DNA of 57,003 nt, taken from positions 1-57,003 of the forward strand of contig JBHOQX010000046.1 of NCBI GenBank assembly GCA_042408595.1, given 5' to 3'. This document shows, one piece after another, positions 1 to 8,152 of the stretch. The notes beneath the pieces were generated by a model. That model was not told the DNA's origin and did not search any database. It worked only from the letters and a program-made list of their open reading frames with translations. The DNA is from JBHOQX01 sp042408595. Lineage in GTDB: Bacteria; Chloroflexota; Chloroflexia; Chloroflexales; Roseiflexaceae. The number at the start of each line of letters is the position of its first letter. Positions within the stretch are counted from its first letter, which is position 1. The translations under genes were made by a program, and so were the position numbers.

Positions 1-113
1 GAGTCAACCACGGCATCGCTGGCAGTGACGCGCCACGAGCCTGCGGGCGACCAGGGGCCAAGCCGCGCGTGTTCCCGAACGTTGCCGGGGCCTGGCGATC
101 GTCACGAAGACGC

Positions 114-142
114 TTGTGTACAGACTTTTGTTGCGGTATAAT
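114..142 (+). promoter_or_regulatory. Sigma70-type promoter for the LuxR regulator
   Basis: TTGTGT at 114-119 and a perfect TATAAT at 137-142 are separated by 17 bases. Transcription would start near 149, giving a leader of about 95 bases before the GTG at 246. Nothing else is recognisable in the first 113 bases. Confidence 0.7.
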
Positions 143-245
143 GCGCCAACACGCCGTTACGCGCACAGAACCGGAGTAGGATGCCACCGGCGCCCCGCCC
201 GCGCGGATCGCGCCGTACGCGGATGGAGCTGTGCAGGAGGACGCG

Positions 246-932
246 GTGGCTCAGACCTCGATCGTACTCGTTCATGCGCATACCCTGTTCCGCGAGGGGC
301 TCCGTCAAAATCTCCTCAGCGCGAATGAGTACCGGATCGCCGGCGAGGCCAGCAACGGCCAGCAGGCGATCCAACTCGTGGATTACACCGACCCCGATCT
401 TCTGCTGATGGACACGGAGCTTCCGGGCGTGAACGGCCTGGAAGTCGCCCGCGCGATCAAGCGCACGCACCCGCAGCTTGGCATTATTCTGATCAGCGCC
501 TCCATGGACGGCCAGCAGGTCGTCAAGGCGATCCGCGCCGGGGTGGCCGCCTACCTGCCGCGTAACTCCTCGTGGGAGCGCTTGCACCGCGTGATGCGCC
601 AGGTGCAGCGCGGCGAATACCCGATCAACGAGCTTGTCCTGTCCTTGCCGGATGTCGCTGCCCAGGTGATCGAAGCGTTCCGACAGCTCGCTGGCGACGA
701 GAACACCCAGAGCATCTACTCGCCGCTCTCGCCGCGCGAGTTGCAGGTGCTCGAACGGATCGCCGCCGGGCAGACAAACAAAGAGATCGCCGTCCAGCTC
801 GATATCAGCAATCAGACAGTGAAAAACCATGTCTCGTCCATCCTGCGCAAACTGGCGGTGAACGACCGCACCCAGGCGGTTGTGTATGCTATGCGCCGCG
901 GCTGGATCAAGGTCACGCTGCCCGGAGAGTAG
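246..932 (+). CDS. LuxR/NarL-family response regulator with atypical receiver
   Basis: 228-residue DNA-binding transcription factor. Residues about 4-120 form a receiver domain with the phospho-acceptor candidate Asp56 (LLLMDTELPG). Residues about 160-225 form a LuxR helix-turn-helix (SPRELQVLERIAAGQTNKEI). The start is taken as GTG 246 because AGGAGG lies at 235-240, six bases upstream; an in-frame GTG at 231 overlaps that SD. Oddities: the usual acidic pair after the first beta strand is replaced (VHAH instead of VDDH), and the conserved Lys near the end of the receiver reads as Arg (AYLPRN). Phosphorylation may therefore be weak or absent. The target genes are unknown. Confidence 0.9.
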   Translation: MAQTSIVLVHAHTLFREGLRQNLLSANEYRIAGEASNGQQAIQLVDYTDPDLLLMDTELPGVNGLEVARAIKRTHPQLGIILISASMDGQQVVKAIRAGVAAYLPRNSSWERLHRVMRQVQRGEYPINELVLSLPDVAAQVIEAFRQLAGDENTQSIYSPLSPRELQVLERIAAGQTNKEIAVQLDISNQTVKNHVSSILRKLAVNDRTQAVVYAMRRGWIKVTLPGE

Positions 933-941
933 CCGCCTGTG

Positions 942-1024
942 CAGAAGCCAGCAGCTCGAAGCCAGCAGGACGATCCACCGTCCGTGAGCCATTCTGGCTT
1001 CTGCCTGCGGGATGCTGGCTTCTG
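942..1024. repeat. Intergenic palindromic spacer built from a CAGAAGCCAGCA word
   Basis: CAGAAGCCAGCA at 942-953 is perfectly complementary to TGCTGGCTTCTG at 1013-1024. Between them lie partial repeats of the same word (GAAGCCAGCA, TCTGGCTTCTG). It fills nearly the whole spacer between the regulator and the lipoprotein gene. There is no U-tract, so it is not an ordinary terminator. Confidence 0.75.
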
Positions 1025-1046
1025 TCTGCTGAATAAGTAGCTCACC

Positions 1047-2828
1047 ATGACATACCGCTGCATCCTGGCCATGCTGCTTGGCACCGCGCTGCTTGGCGCC
1101 GGCTGTCAGCAGACATCGATCGCCGAGCAGGAGCGGATCAAGAACCTGCAAACGATCGAGGCTGGCACGCCCTCCGCCACGCCGCCGCCGACGGCAACAC
1201 CCACCGCCTCGCCAACGGCGACGCCCACGCCGACGGTCGGGCCGACACCCACCCCCACGCCGACGCCGCCACCGACCGCCACGCCGTTCCCGCCGACACC
1301 GACGCCGAACCCGGTGCTGGCGAATTTCAGCTTCTGCAACCAGACGGCCGGCGATCCCGCTGGCGTGCGCTTCTCGACACGGGTGACGGCGATCACCACC
1401 ACCGTCGAGCCGGCCTTCGACCGAATCACCCTGACCCTGAGCACGCTGGCCGACTCGTTGCCGCCGCATGCCGCCGCGCGCTGCCTGGCCACAGCTATCG
1501 ACTCGGCCGCACCCTACGCGCTGCGGTTGGAGCTGGACGGCTGGCTGCACGATGCTAACTTCCAATCTTCGCCGCTCACCGGCACGATCGAGCTGAGCGG
1601 AACGACCGGGCTGAAGAGCGCGACGTGGGAGTACGACCGGAACGCCGATGCCGGCGCGGCGCTCGTCATCGGCCTGGACGAGCCCCGGCCCTTCCGGCTG
1701 TCGCTTGCCTCTTCGCCGCAACGCCTGGTGCTCGAGATCGCCAAGACCTCGCCGGTCGGCCCGGCGAGCGACCTGCTGACCGTGCCAGCGCAGGGCGATA
1801 TCGGCGAGACCGGCCCGCTCTACTACCTGGCCGACGGCGACATCTGGGCAGTCAGCGGCGGCGGCCAGCCGAAGCGCCTGATCGAATCGCCGGCGATCGA
1901 GACCGCGCTGGCCGTCAGCCGCGGGGCCGGCCTGATCGCCTTCTGCCGCGCGGCCCCTGGCGCCGGTCCGGACGACGCACTGGCCGCCAGCACGCTCTGG
2001 ACGGCCGGACTGGACGGCAAGAACCCACAGCAGCTCGCCGCGCCGGGCCGCGCCTGCGCCGACCCGGTCTTCTCGCCGGACGGTACGACGATCGCCTTCA
2101 CCGTCGATGATGGCGCGTCCAACCCGCCGCGGTTCGGCATCTTCACCGTGCCCGTGGCCGGCGGCGAAGCCCGCCGCGTCACCACACCGGGCGATGAGTG
2201 GAGCCGCTTCGCGCCGCAGTGGCTCGGCGGCGGCCGGTTGGTCTACAGCGCTACCGCCGAGGATGGTCGCAACACGCTGTTCACCCTCGACCTGGCGAGC
2301 GGCCGCGAGGACGATATCGGCCAGGGGCTGGTCGTCGGCGACCGCTACCGCGCGCTCGGCCGGCCGCTCGCCGCGCCGGATGGCCAGACGATCGCCGTCG
2401 AGGCGCTGCGCGCCAGCGGCCCCGGCGCCGACCTGGTGCTGCTCGATCCGTCCGGCGCCGAGCGCGGCACGTATGGCGGCGGCTACTGGACGCGCCCGCT
2501 CGCCTGGCGCGCCGACGGCACCCTCTTCTTCCTGGCGACCGACTGTCCGGCGGAGGCAGTGCAGAGCTACACGCTCAAGGCGCGTGCGCCGGCCGGCGGC
2601 GATCCGCAGGTGGTCGCCATTGGCACGACCACCGGCGCCTTCGGCGCGTTCGCCGCCACCGACAATGGGCTGGCCTATGTCGCGCTGAAGCAGGCCGCGC
2701 CCGGCCCGCGCGGCCCGCTGGCGGTCGCCCGCGAAAGCCCGGCGGCGCTCTGGTTCTGGAACATCCAGGGCGGCCCGCGGGCGAAACTGGCCGAGACCCA
2801 GGCAGCGATCACCGACCTCGCAAGGTAG
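1047..2828 (+). CDS. Lipoprotein with Thr/Pro stalk and beta-propeller (WD40/TolB-like) domain
   Basis: 593 residues. The N-terminus (MTYRCILAMLLGTALLGAGC) is a lipoprotein signal peptide with the acylated Cys at residue 20. Residues about 40-90 are a low-complexity Thr-Pro stalk. Next comes a beta-rich domain with several PD40-type blades (for example DPVFSPDGTTIAFTVDD and RPLAAPDGQTIAVEAL). Such proteins sit on the outer face of the membrane and usually serve as scaffolds or sensors; no enzymatic motif is visible. ATG 1047 fits the signal peptide, but its SD is weak. It lies downstream of the LuxR regulator in the same direction and may be cotranscribed with it. Confidence 0.85.
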   Translation: MTYRCILAMLLGTALLGAGCQQTSIAEQERIKNLQTIEAGTPSATPPPTATPTASPTATPTPTVGPTPTPTPTPPPTATPFPPTPTPNPVLANFSFCNQTAGDPAGVRFSTRVTAITTTVEPAFDRITLTLSTLADSLPPHAAARCLATAIDSAAPYALRLELDGWLHDANFQSSPLTGTIELSGTTGLKSATWEYDRNADAGAALVIGLDEPRPFRLSLASSPQRLVLEIAKTSPVGPASDLLTVPAQGDIGETGPLYYLADGDIWAVSGGGQPKRLIESPAIETALAVSRGAGLIAFCRAAPGAGPDDALAASTLWTAGLDGKNPQQLAAPGRACADPVFSPDGTTIAFTVDDGASNPPRFGIFTVPVAGGEARRVTTPGDEWSRFAPQWLGGGRLVYSATAEDGRNTLFTLDLASGREDDIGQGLVVGDRYRALGRPLAAPDGQTIAVEALRASGPGADLVLLDPSGAERGTYGGGYWTRPLAWRADGTLFFLATDCPAEAVQSYTLKARAPAGGDPQVVAIGTTTGAFGAFAATDNGLAYVALKQAAPGPRGPLAVARESPAALWFWNIQGGPRAKLAETQAAITDLAR

Positions 2829-2840
2829 TGCGGAGTTCAG

Positions 2841-2935
2841 CGTTCAAAGTGCAGAGCCCAAAGTGCAACGGAAGTATGCTGGAGGAGGTCGGCCCGCCAG
2901 ACCTCCCCATGGCGTGCATCCTCTCACTTTGAACG
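2841..2935. repeat. Nested palindromic spacer before the HyuA gene
   Basis: The outer arms CGTTCAAAGTG (2841-2851) and CACTTTGAACG (2925-2935) are perfectly complementary. The inner arms GGAGGTC (2884-2890) and GACCTCC (2900-2906) nest inside them. The architecture matches the copy at 32237-32334. No terminator U-run follows. Confidence 0.75.
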
Positions 2936-2960
2936 TTCCATGCGGCACTGGACACCTTCC

Positions 2961-5162
2961 ATGGGCATGCTTGGCGTCGACACTGGCGGTACGTTCACCG
3001 ACTTCGTGCTGCTGCGCGGTGGCCGCCTGACGATTCACAAGCTGCTCAGCACGCCGGATGACCCGTCGCGCGCGCTGCTGGCCGGCGTTGCTGCACTCGG
3101 GGCGCCGGCGGCCCTCGTCCATGGTACGACGATCGCGACCAACGCGCTGTTGGAGCGCCGCGGCGCCGCGACCGCGCTGATCACGACCCGCGGCTTCCGC
3201 GACGTGCTGGCGATCGGGCGGGGCGACCGGCCGGCGCTCTACGACCTGAATGTCACCCGCCCGCCACCGCTCGCGCCGGACCAGTGGCGGCTCGAGGTGG
3301 CCGAACGGCTCGACCACAGCGGGGCGGCCATTCAACCGCCCGATCCCGCCGAGCTGGAGCGCCTGGCCGCCTGGCTCGCGGCCCAACCGGTCGAAGCCGT
3401 GGCGGTCTGCTTGCTGCACAGTTATGTCAATCCATCACACGAGCAGGCGGTGGTCGCCGCGCTGGAGCGAGCCGACGCGGCGCGGCGCCTGTTCATCGCC
3501 GCCTCACACCGCGTGCTGCCGGAACCGCGCGAGTATGAACGCACCAGCACGACGGTGGTCAACGCCTACGTCGGCCCGATCCTCAGCCGCTACCTGCTGC
3601 GGCTGGAAGAGGCGCTCGCGGCGCAGGGCGTGCGCGCGCTGCGGCTGATGGCCTCGGACGGGGGGAGCATGGGGCTGGCGACCGCTCGCGCGCTGTCGGC
3701 CCGCGCCACGCTCTCCGGGCCGGCCGGTGGCGTGGTCGGGGCGCGCTTCGTCGCCGGCCAGGCCGGCCATGCCCGGATCATCTCTTTCGACATGGGCGGC
3801 ACCTCGACCGACGTGGCGCTGTGCGACGGCGAGCTTCCGCGCAGCAGCGAGTCGCGCGTGGGCGGGCTACCGGTGCGCCTGCCGAGCCTGGACATCCACA
3901 CCGTCGGCGCGGGCGGTGGCTCGATCGCCCGGGTGGACGCCGGCGGGGCGCTGCGGGTCGGCCCGGCGAGCGCCGGGGCCGATCCCGGGCCGGCCTGCTA
4001 CGGCCGCGGCGTGCTCCCGACCGTCACCGACGCGAATCTGCTGCTCGGCCGGCTCCAGCCGGACGCCTTCCTGGGGGGACGGATGGCGCTCGATGTCGGG
4101 CGGGCGCATGCGGCGCTGGCGCGGCTGGCCGGGGCGCTCGCGATGCCGGACGGCGAGCCCCGGCCCGCGCCGGGGCGAGAGGGACACACGGCGGATGTCA
4201 GCCCTGCCTTCGGAAACGACGCGGATCACACCACAAGCCGACACGCGCTATGCGCCGATCGTTCATCGCCCGTCGAACAGGCCGCCCAGGGCGTGGTGCG
4301 GGTGGCGAACGCGGCGATGGAGCGGGCGATCCGCGCGATCTCGGTCGAGCGCGGCTACGACCCGCGCGACTTCACGCTGGTCGCGTTCGGCGGGGCCGGG
4401 CCACTCCACGCCGCCTATCTCGCCGACGCGCTCGGGATGCGCCGGGTGCTGGTGCCGCGCTACCCGGGCGTCCTCTCCGCGCTCGGCATGCTCGCCGCGG
4501 ACGTCACCTACGAAGCCAGCCGGGCGCTGCTCGCCCCGCTCGACGCGCTCGACAGCGCGGCGCTCGCCGCGCAGATGGAGGAGCTGGCGGCCGCTGGCCT
4601 GGCCGCCCTCGCCGCCGACGGCGAGCCGCCTGAGCACTGCCGCGTCGACTTCGCGCTCGACCTGCGCTACGCCGGGCAGGCGTTCGAGTTGAGTGTGCCG
4701 CTGGAGTTGGATGGCGGCCACAGGACGACGGACGAACGCAGGCCCGGCCATCTGGAAGCCCGTTCGCCGCTCGTCTTCCGCCCTGCGTCCGACATGCGCG
4801 CGACCCTCGCCGCACGGTTCCACGCGCTGCACGAGCGGCGCTACGGCCATGCCATGCCGGAGCGCCCGATCGAGGCGGTGCTGCTGCGCGCCCGCGCGGT
4901 CGCCGCCCGTTCCGCCGCCGCGCTCGCCACCGGGGCCGACCTGCCGCCGCGTCCCGGCCCGCCCCCGGCCACTCCGATCCGCGCCGCGCTCGACGAGGGG
5001 CCAGTAGCCCCGGCGCTGCGCTACCAGCGCGACGACCTGCGCCCCGGCGACCGAATCGCCGGGCCGGCGGTGATCGTCCAACTCGACGCCACCACCGCCG
5101 TGCCGCCGGGCTGGCGGGCGGAGGTGGACGGCGCACTGAACCTGCTACTCACGCCGGGTTGA
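2961..5162 (+). CDS. Hydantoinase/oxoprolinase (HyuA) family protein
   Basis: 733 residues. Members of this family hydrolyse cyclic amides (5-oxoproline, hydantoins) or carboxylate ketones with ATP. The N-terminal actin-like ATPase start LGVDTGGTFTDFVLL and the later FDMGGTSTDVAL and FGGAGPLHA motifs are clear. ATG 2961 (or 2967) is preferred over ATG 2940, because 2940 lies in the palindromic spacer and family members begin just before GVDTGGT; no strong SD is visible. Two segments look inserted in frame: about 40 residues after LARLAGALAM (nt about 4145-4270) and about 30 after FELSVPLEL (nt about 4710-4790). No HyuB subunit lies next to it, so the substrate is unknown. Confidence 0.88.
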   Translation: MGMLGVDTGGTFTDFVLLRGGRLTIHKLLSTPDDPSRALLAGVAALGAPAALVHGTTIATNALLERRGAATALITTRGFRDVLAIGRGDRPALYDLNVTRPPPLAPDQWRLEVAERLDHSGAAIQPPDPAELERLAAWLAAQPVEAVAVCLLHSYVNPSHEQAVVAALERADAARRLFIAASHRVLPEPREYERTSTTVVNAYVGPILSRYLLRLEEALAAQGVRALRLMASDGGSMGLATARALSARATLSGPAGGVVGARFVAGQAGHARIISFDMGGTSTDVALCDGELPRSSESRVGGLPVRLPSLDIHTVGAGGGSIARVDAGGALRVGPASAGADPGPACYGRGVLPTVTDANLLLGRLQPDAFLGGRMALDVGRAHAALARLAGALAMPDGEPRPAPGREGHTADVSPAFGNDADHTTSRHALCADRSSPVEQAAQGVVRVANAAMERAIRAISVERGYDPRDFTLVAFGGAGPLHAAYLADALGMRRVLVPRYPGVLSALGMLAADVTYEASRALLAPLDALDSAALAAQMEELAAAGLAALAADGEPPEHCRVDFALDLRYAGQAFELSVPLELDGGHRTTDERRPGHLEARSPLVFRPASDMRATLAARFHALHERRYGHAMPERPIEAVLLRARAVAARSAAALATGADLPPRPGPPPATPIRAALDEGPVAPALRYQRDDLRPGDRIAGPAVIVQLDATTAVPPGWRAEVDGALNLLLTPG

Positions 5163-5233
5163 CATCGGCCCGCTTCTGTGGTTCCATGCACGGCCTGGAG
5201 CATCGTGCGGCCCAGCCGGGCCACGGAGGCGCT

Positions 5234-6226
5234 ATGAGCAGCCGGTTTGACGAGCTACGCATCTTCAGCGGCAATGGAAACCCAGAGCTTGCCGAAGCTA
5301 TCTGCGCGCGCCTCAGCATCCCGATCGGCGATATCACCATCCGCTCCTTCACCAACGAGAACATCTTCGTCCAGCTCAACGAATCCGTTCGCGAAAAGGA
5401 CGTGTTCGTCGTGCAATCGCTCGGCCTGCCGCTCAGCGACCGGATCATGGAGCTGCTGATCATGCTGGACGCCTGCCGGCGCGCCTCGGCCGGGCGGGTG
5501 ACGGCGGTCATCCCCTACTACGCCTACGGCCGCACCGATAAGAAAGACCAGCCGCGCGTGCCGATCACCGCCCGGCTGCTCGCCGATATGATCCAGGTGG
5601 CCGGTGCGCAGCAGGTGATCACCATGGACCTGCACGCCGGGCAGATTCAGGGGTTCTTTTCCATCCCGGTCGACGAGATGAGTGCGATGGCGCTCCTGGT
5701 GCGGCATTTCGCCGAGCGCGGCTGGGACGACGCCGTGGTCGTCTCGCCCGATCTGGGCTTCGCCAAGCGGGCGCGCAACTTCGCCGAGCAGCTCGGCGCA
5801 CCGCTGGCGATCGTCGAGAAGCGCCGCGTCCAGCAGGTATACGGCGATGCGGCGGCCTTCTCGCGGGTGGAAGCGCTGAGCCTGATCGGCGCGGTAGAGG
5901 GCAAGCGCTGTATCCTCGTGGACGACGAGATCCTGACCGGCGGCTCGATGATCGAGGCGGCCAATCTGCTGCTCGCCCGCGGCGCGCGCGAGATCTACGC
6001 GGCGGCGGTACACGCCGTGCTCGCCGGGGAGGCGTCCGAGCGGCTGCGTGGCAGCCCGATCCGCGAGGTGGTCGTCACCGATACGTTGCGCGTCGCACCG
6101 GAGCAGCGCTGGCCGGGCCTGCGTGTGCTGACGGTCGCGCCGCTGCTCGCGGAGGTTATCCAGCGGATTCACAGCGGGGTCTCGGTCGATTCGATCTTCC
6201 GCCGCTGGCACCCGGCTCTCGGCTGA
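5234..6226 (+). CDS. prs: Ribose-phosphate pyrophosphokinase
   Basis: 330 residues, close to the family norm of about 315. Makes PRPP from ribose-5-phosphate and ATP for purine, pyrimidine, His, Trp and NAD synthesis; cytosolic. Visible signatures are the FxNENIFVQ region, YYAYGRTDKKDQPR, the DLHAGQIQGFF flexible region, the SPDLGFAKRARNFAEQL helix and the PRPP-binding loop VDDEILTGGSM. That loop departs slightly from the usual DDxxDTxGT. ATG 5234 is chosen because GGAGG at 5225-5229 precedes it; an upstream in-frame ATG at 5159 overlaps the end of the HyuA gene and lacks family similarity. Confidence 0.93.
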   Translation: MSSRFDELRIFSGNGNPELAEAICARLSIPIGDITIRSFTNENIFVQLNESVREKDVFVVQSLGLPLSDRIMELLIMLDACRRASAGRVTAVIPYYAYGRTDKKDQPRVPITARLLADMIQVAGAQQVITMDLHAGQIQGFFSIPVDEMSAMALLVRHFAERGWDDAVVVSPDLGFAKRARNFAEQLGAPLAIVEKRRVQQVYGDAAAFSRVEALSLIGAVEGKRCILVDDEILTGGSMIEAANLLLARGAREIYAAAVHAVLAGEASERLRGSPIREVVVTDTLRVAPEQRWPGLRVLTVAPLLAEVIQRIHSGVSVDSIFRRWHPALG

Positions 6227-6417
6227 CCGGCTCGAAGGTCAGCGTGCTGAGATGAGCAGAGTGTGCGTGGCGACGGAGGTGTCGCGCGGCGTAGTCTCTG
6301 CAGGCTCCCCTGCTCGCGCGTGCGCGAAGGTGGGCCGGGCTTCGACTCGGCGCGCACCACCCTGAACGCCGCATTTCATACACCGTACGCCGAACTCTGA
6401 ACGTTGTACGCTGCACT

Positions 6418-8034
6418 ATGCGCGATCTTCCTCGCCTCAGCACCGCCGATCTGGTCGCGCGCTTCGGCGACGACGAACCAGCGCTGCGCCGCTATCGCAT
6501 GCTCTCGGCGCTGCTGCGCGAGGGCCGCGCCCCCGGCGAAGTCGCCCGCACCTTTGGCGTCAGCCGGGAGAGCCTACGCCGCCTACGCAACGCCTACGCC
6601 CGCACCGGGCTAGACGCCATCCAGAGCCGGCGGCGCGGTGGCGGGCACCTGGCCCGCGGCTCGCCGCTCGCCGCGGCCCTGCGCCAGGAGCTTGCCGCCG
6701 ACCCGGGCGCCCCGGCCCACGTGCTGTGGCGGCGCGTGCAGGCCCGGCTGCGCGCTATCGGCCAGCCCGCGCCGCGCTCCACCTTCTACCGGATACTGGC
6801 GCACCTGCGCAGCGAAGACGTCGGCGCGCCCCCGGGCCGCGCGTCGATCGCGCTGCTGCGCGAGGCGCTCGCCGGCCTGGCGGAAGATCCGCCGCTCACC
6901 CTGGGGCGCAGCGGCCTGGCCGAGCTGCTCCTGCCCGCGCCGCGCGACCCGCTCCAGCGCGGCCGGCAGCTTCAGCGGGCCCTCCACACAGCGATCGCGC
7001 AGCTCCGGCCAGCGGAGGCCGGCGCCGTGCGCGATGACCCACGCTGGCGACACTATCTGATCATCGCCGGCGAATACGAGACCGGCGAGAAACGGGCCGC
7101 GCTCCAGGACGCGCTGGCGCTCAGCGCCAGCACCTACAGCCGCGCCAAACGCGAAGCACTCGAGCGCCTGGTCGTGCTGCTCACCGCGACACTCGGCGAC
7201 CTGCCGCCACCCGCCCCCCCGGCCGACCTGATCAGCGCGCCGCCCCCGCCGGACGATTTTGATTACGAAGCGGAGCTGAACGCCTACATGGCACGCCTGC
7301 GGCATAGTGGCCTGGCGATCATCTGGGGCCCAGCCGGCGCCGGCAAGAGCGCTCTTGCCGCGATGCTGGCCCACCGGCTCAAGGAACGCGGCCAGAAGGT
7401 CGTTTGGGTCGACTGTCCGCCGCCGGAGAGCCCGACCCCAGCGGTTCGCCAATTGCTGGTGCGCCTGGCGGCCGGCCTGGCGCTCGACGGCCGCCCCGAG
7501 CTGTGGGACACGCTCGCCGCTGGCGAGGCCACCCCGCTCGACCAGCGGCTGGAGCTGCTCGCCGACGGGCTCGCGCGCCGCCGCTGGACGGTCATCATCC
7601 AGAACGCCGACGGGCTCGCCGGCGCCGAGGCCGGCCGCGTGCTGGATATCCTGACGGCGGCCCAGGAACGGCGCGACCTGCGGCTGGTGCTCGTCGGGCG
7701 CACCCTGCCGCCCTGGGCCGACCCGGCGCGCTGGCCGCCACTACCCTTCCCGAGCGACGCGCCGGCCCGGCGCGCCTTTCTGCGCCGCCTCGACGACCAG
7801 CCAGAGCCCACACCCGAGCTGCGCCTGGCTGGCACGCTACACGACCGCGTGATCGCGCTGGTCTCCGCCATTCCGATCGAAGCGATCGAATCGCTCTCGG
7901 AGGCGCAGATCGCCCAGGTGCTGGCAGCCTTGCGCCCGGTGGAGGAGCTCGCGGCCGAGCTGCGGGCGGCGGTCCGCGCCGCAAGCCAGCCCGGCGGTCT
8001 GGACCCGGGCGAGAACGCCTCGACGAAACCATAA
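6418..8034 (+). CDS. Helix-turn-helix protein with P-loop (AAA/NB-ARC-like) ATPase domain
   Basis: 538 residues. Residues 25-65 form a helix-turn-helix of the transposase/homeodomain-like type (EVARTFGVSRESLRRLRNAY), followed by a second winged-helix-like segment up to about residue 135. Residues about 165-265 are a linker helical domain containing DDPRWRHYLIIAGEYETGEK. The ATPase has Walker A GPAGAGKSAL (about residue 302) and Walker B-like RRWTVIIQNAD. No DDE catalytic triad is present. It could be a signal-responsive regulator or a domesticated transposase DNA-binding module joined to an ATPase. The spacer upstream contains GAACGTTGTACGC words rather than a clear promoter. Confidence 0.75.
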   Translation: MRDLPRLSTADLVARFGDDEPALRRYRMLSALLREGRAPGEVARTFGVSRESLRRLRNAYARTGLDAIQSRRRGGGHLARGSPLAAALRQELAADPGAPAHVLWRRVQARLRAIGQPAPRSTFYRILAHLRSEDVGAPPGRASIALLREALAGLAEDPPLTLGRSGLAELLLPAPRDPLQRGRQLQRALHTAIAQLRPAEAGAVRDDPRWRHYLIIAGEYETGEKRAALQDALALSASTYSRAKREALERLVVLLTATLGDLPPPAPPADLISAPPPPDDFDYEAELNAYMARLRHSGLAIIWGPAGAGKSALAAMLAHRLKERGQKVVWVDCPPPESPTPAVRQLLVRLAAGLALDGRPELWDTLAAGEATPLDQRLELLADGLARRRWTVIIQNADGLAGAEAGRVLDILTAAQERRDLRLVLVGRTLPPWADPARWPPLPFPSDAPARRAFLRRLDDQPEPTPELRLAGTLHDRVIALVSAIPIEAIESLSEAQIAQVLAALRPVEELAAELRAAVRAASQPGGLDPGENASTKP

Positions 8035-8152
8035 TCCACCAGGCCGTGCGCTATGGCGTACGACCGCGCTGGCCGGACATCGATCCGCTTTGCCGGACGC
8101 ACCCAGCCACGGGAACGGCACGCACACCGCCCTTTCGCCGAGGAGGCCGCGT

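Noticed and set aside
102..1721. A 539-codon minus-strand frame over the LuxR regulator and lipoprotein
   Set aside because: Antisense to two recognised genes and dominated by low-complexity Arg/Gly opposite the Thr/Pro stalk.
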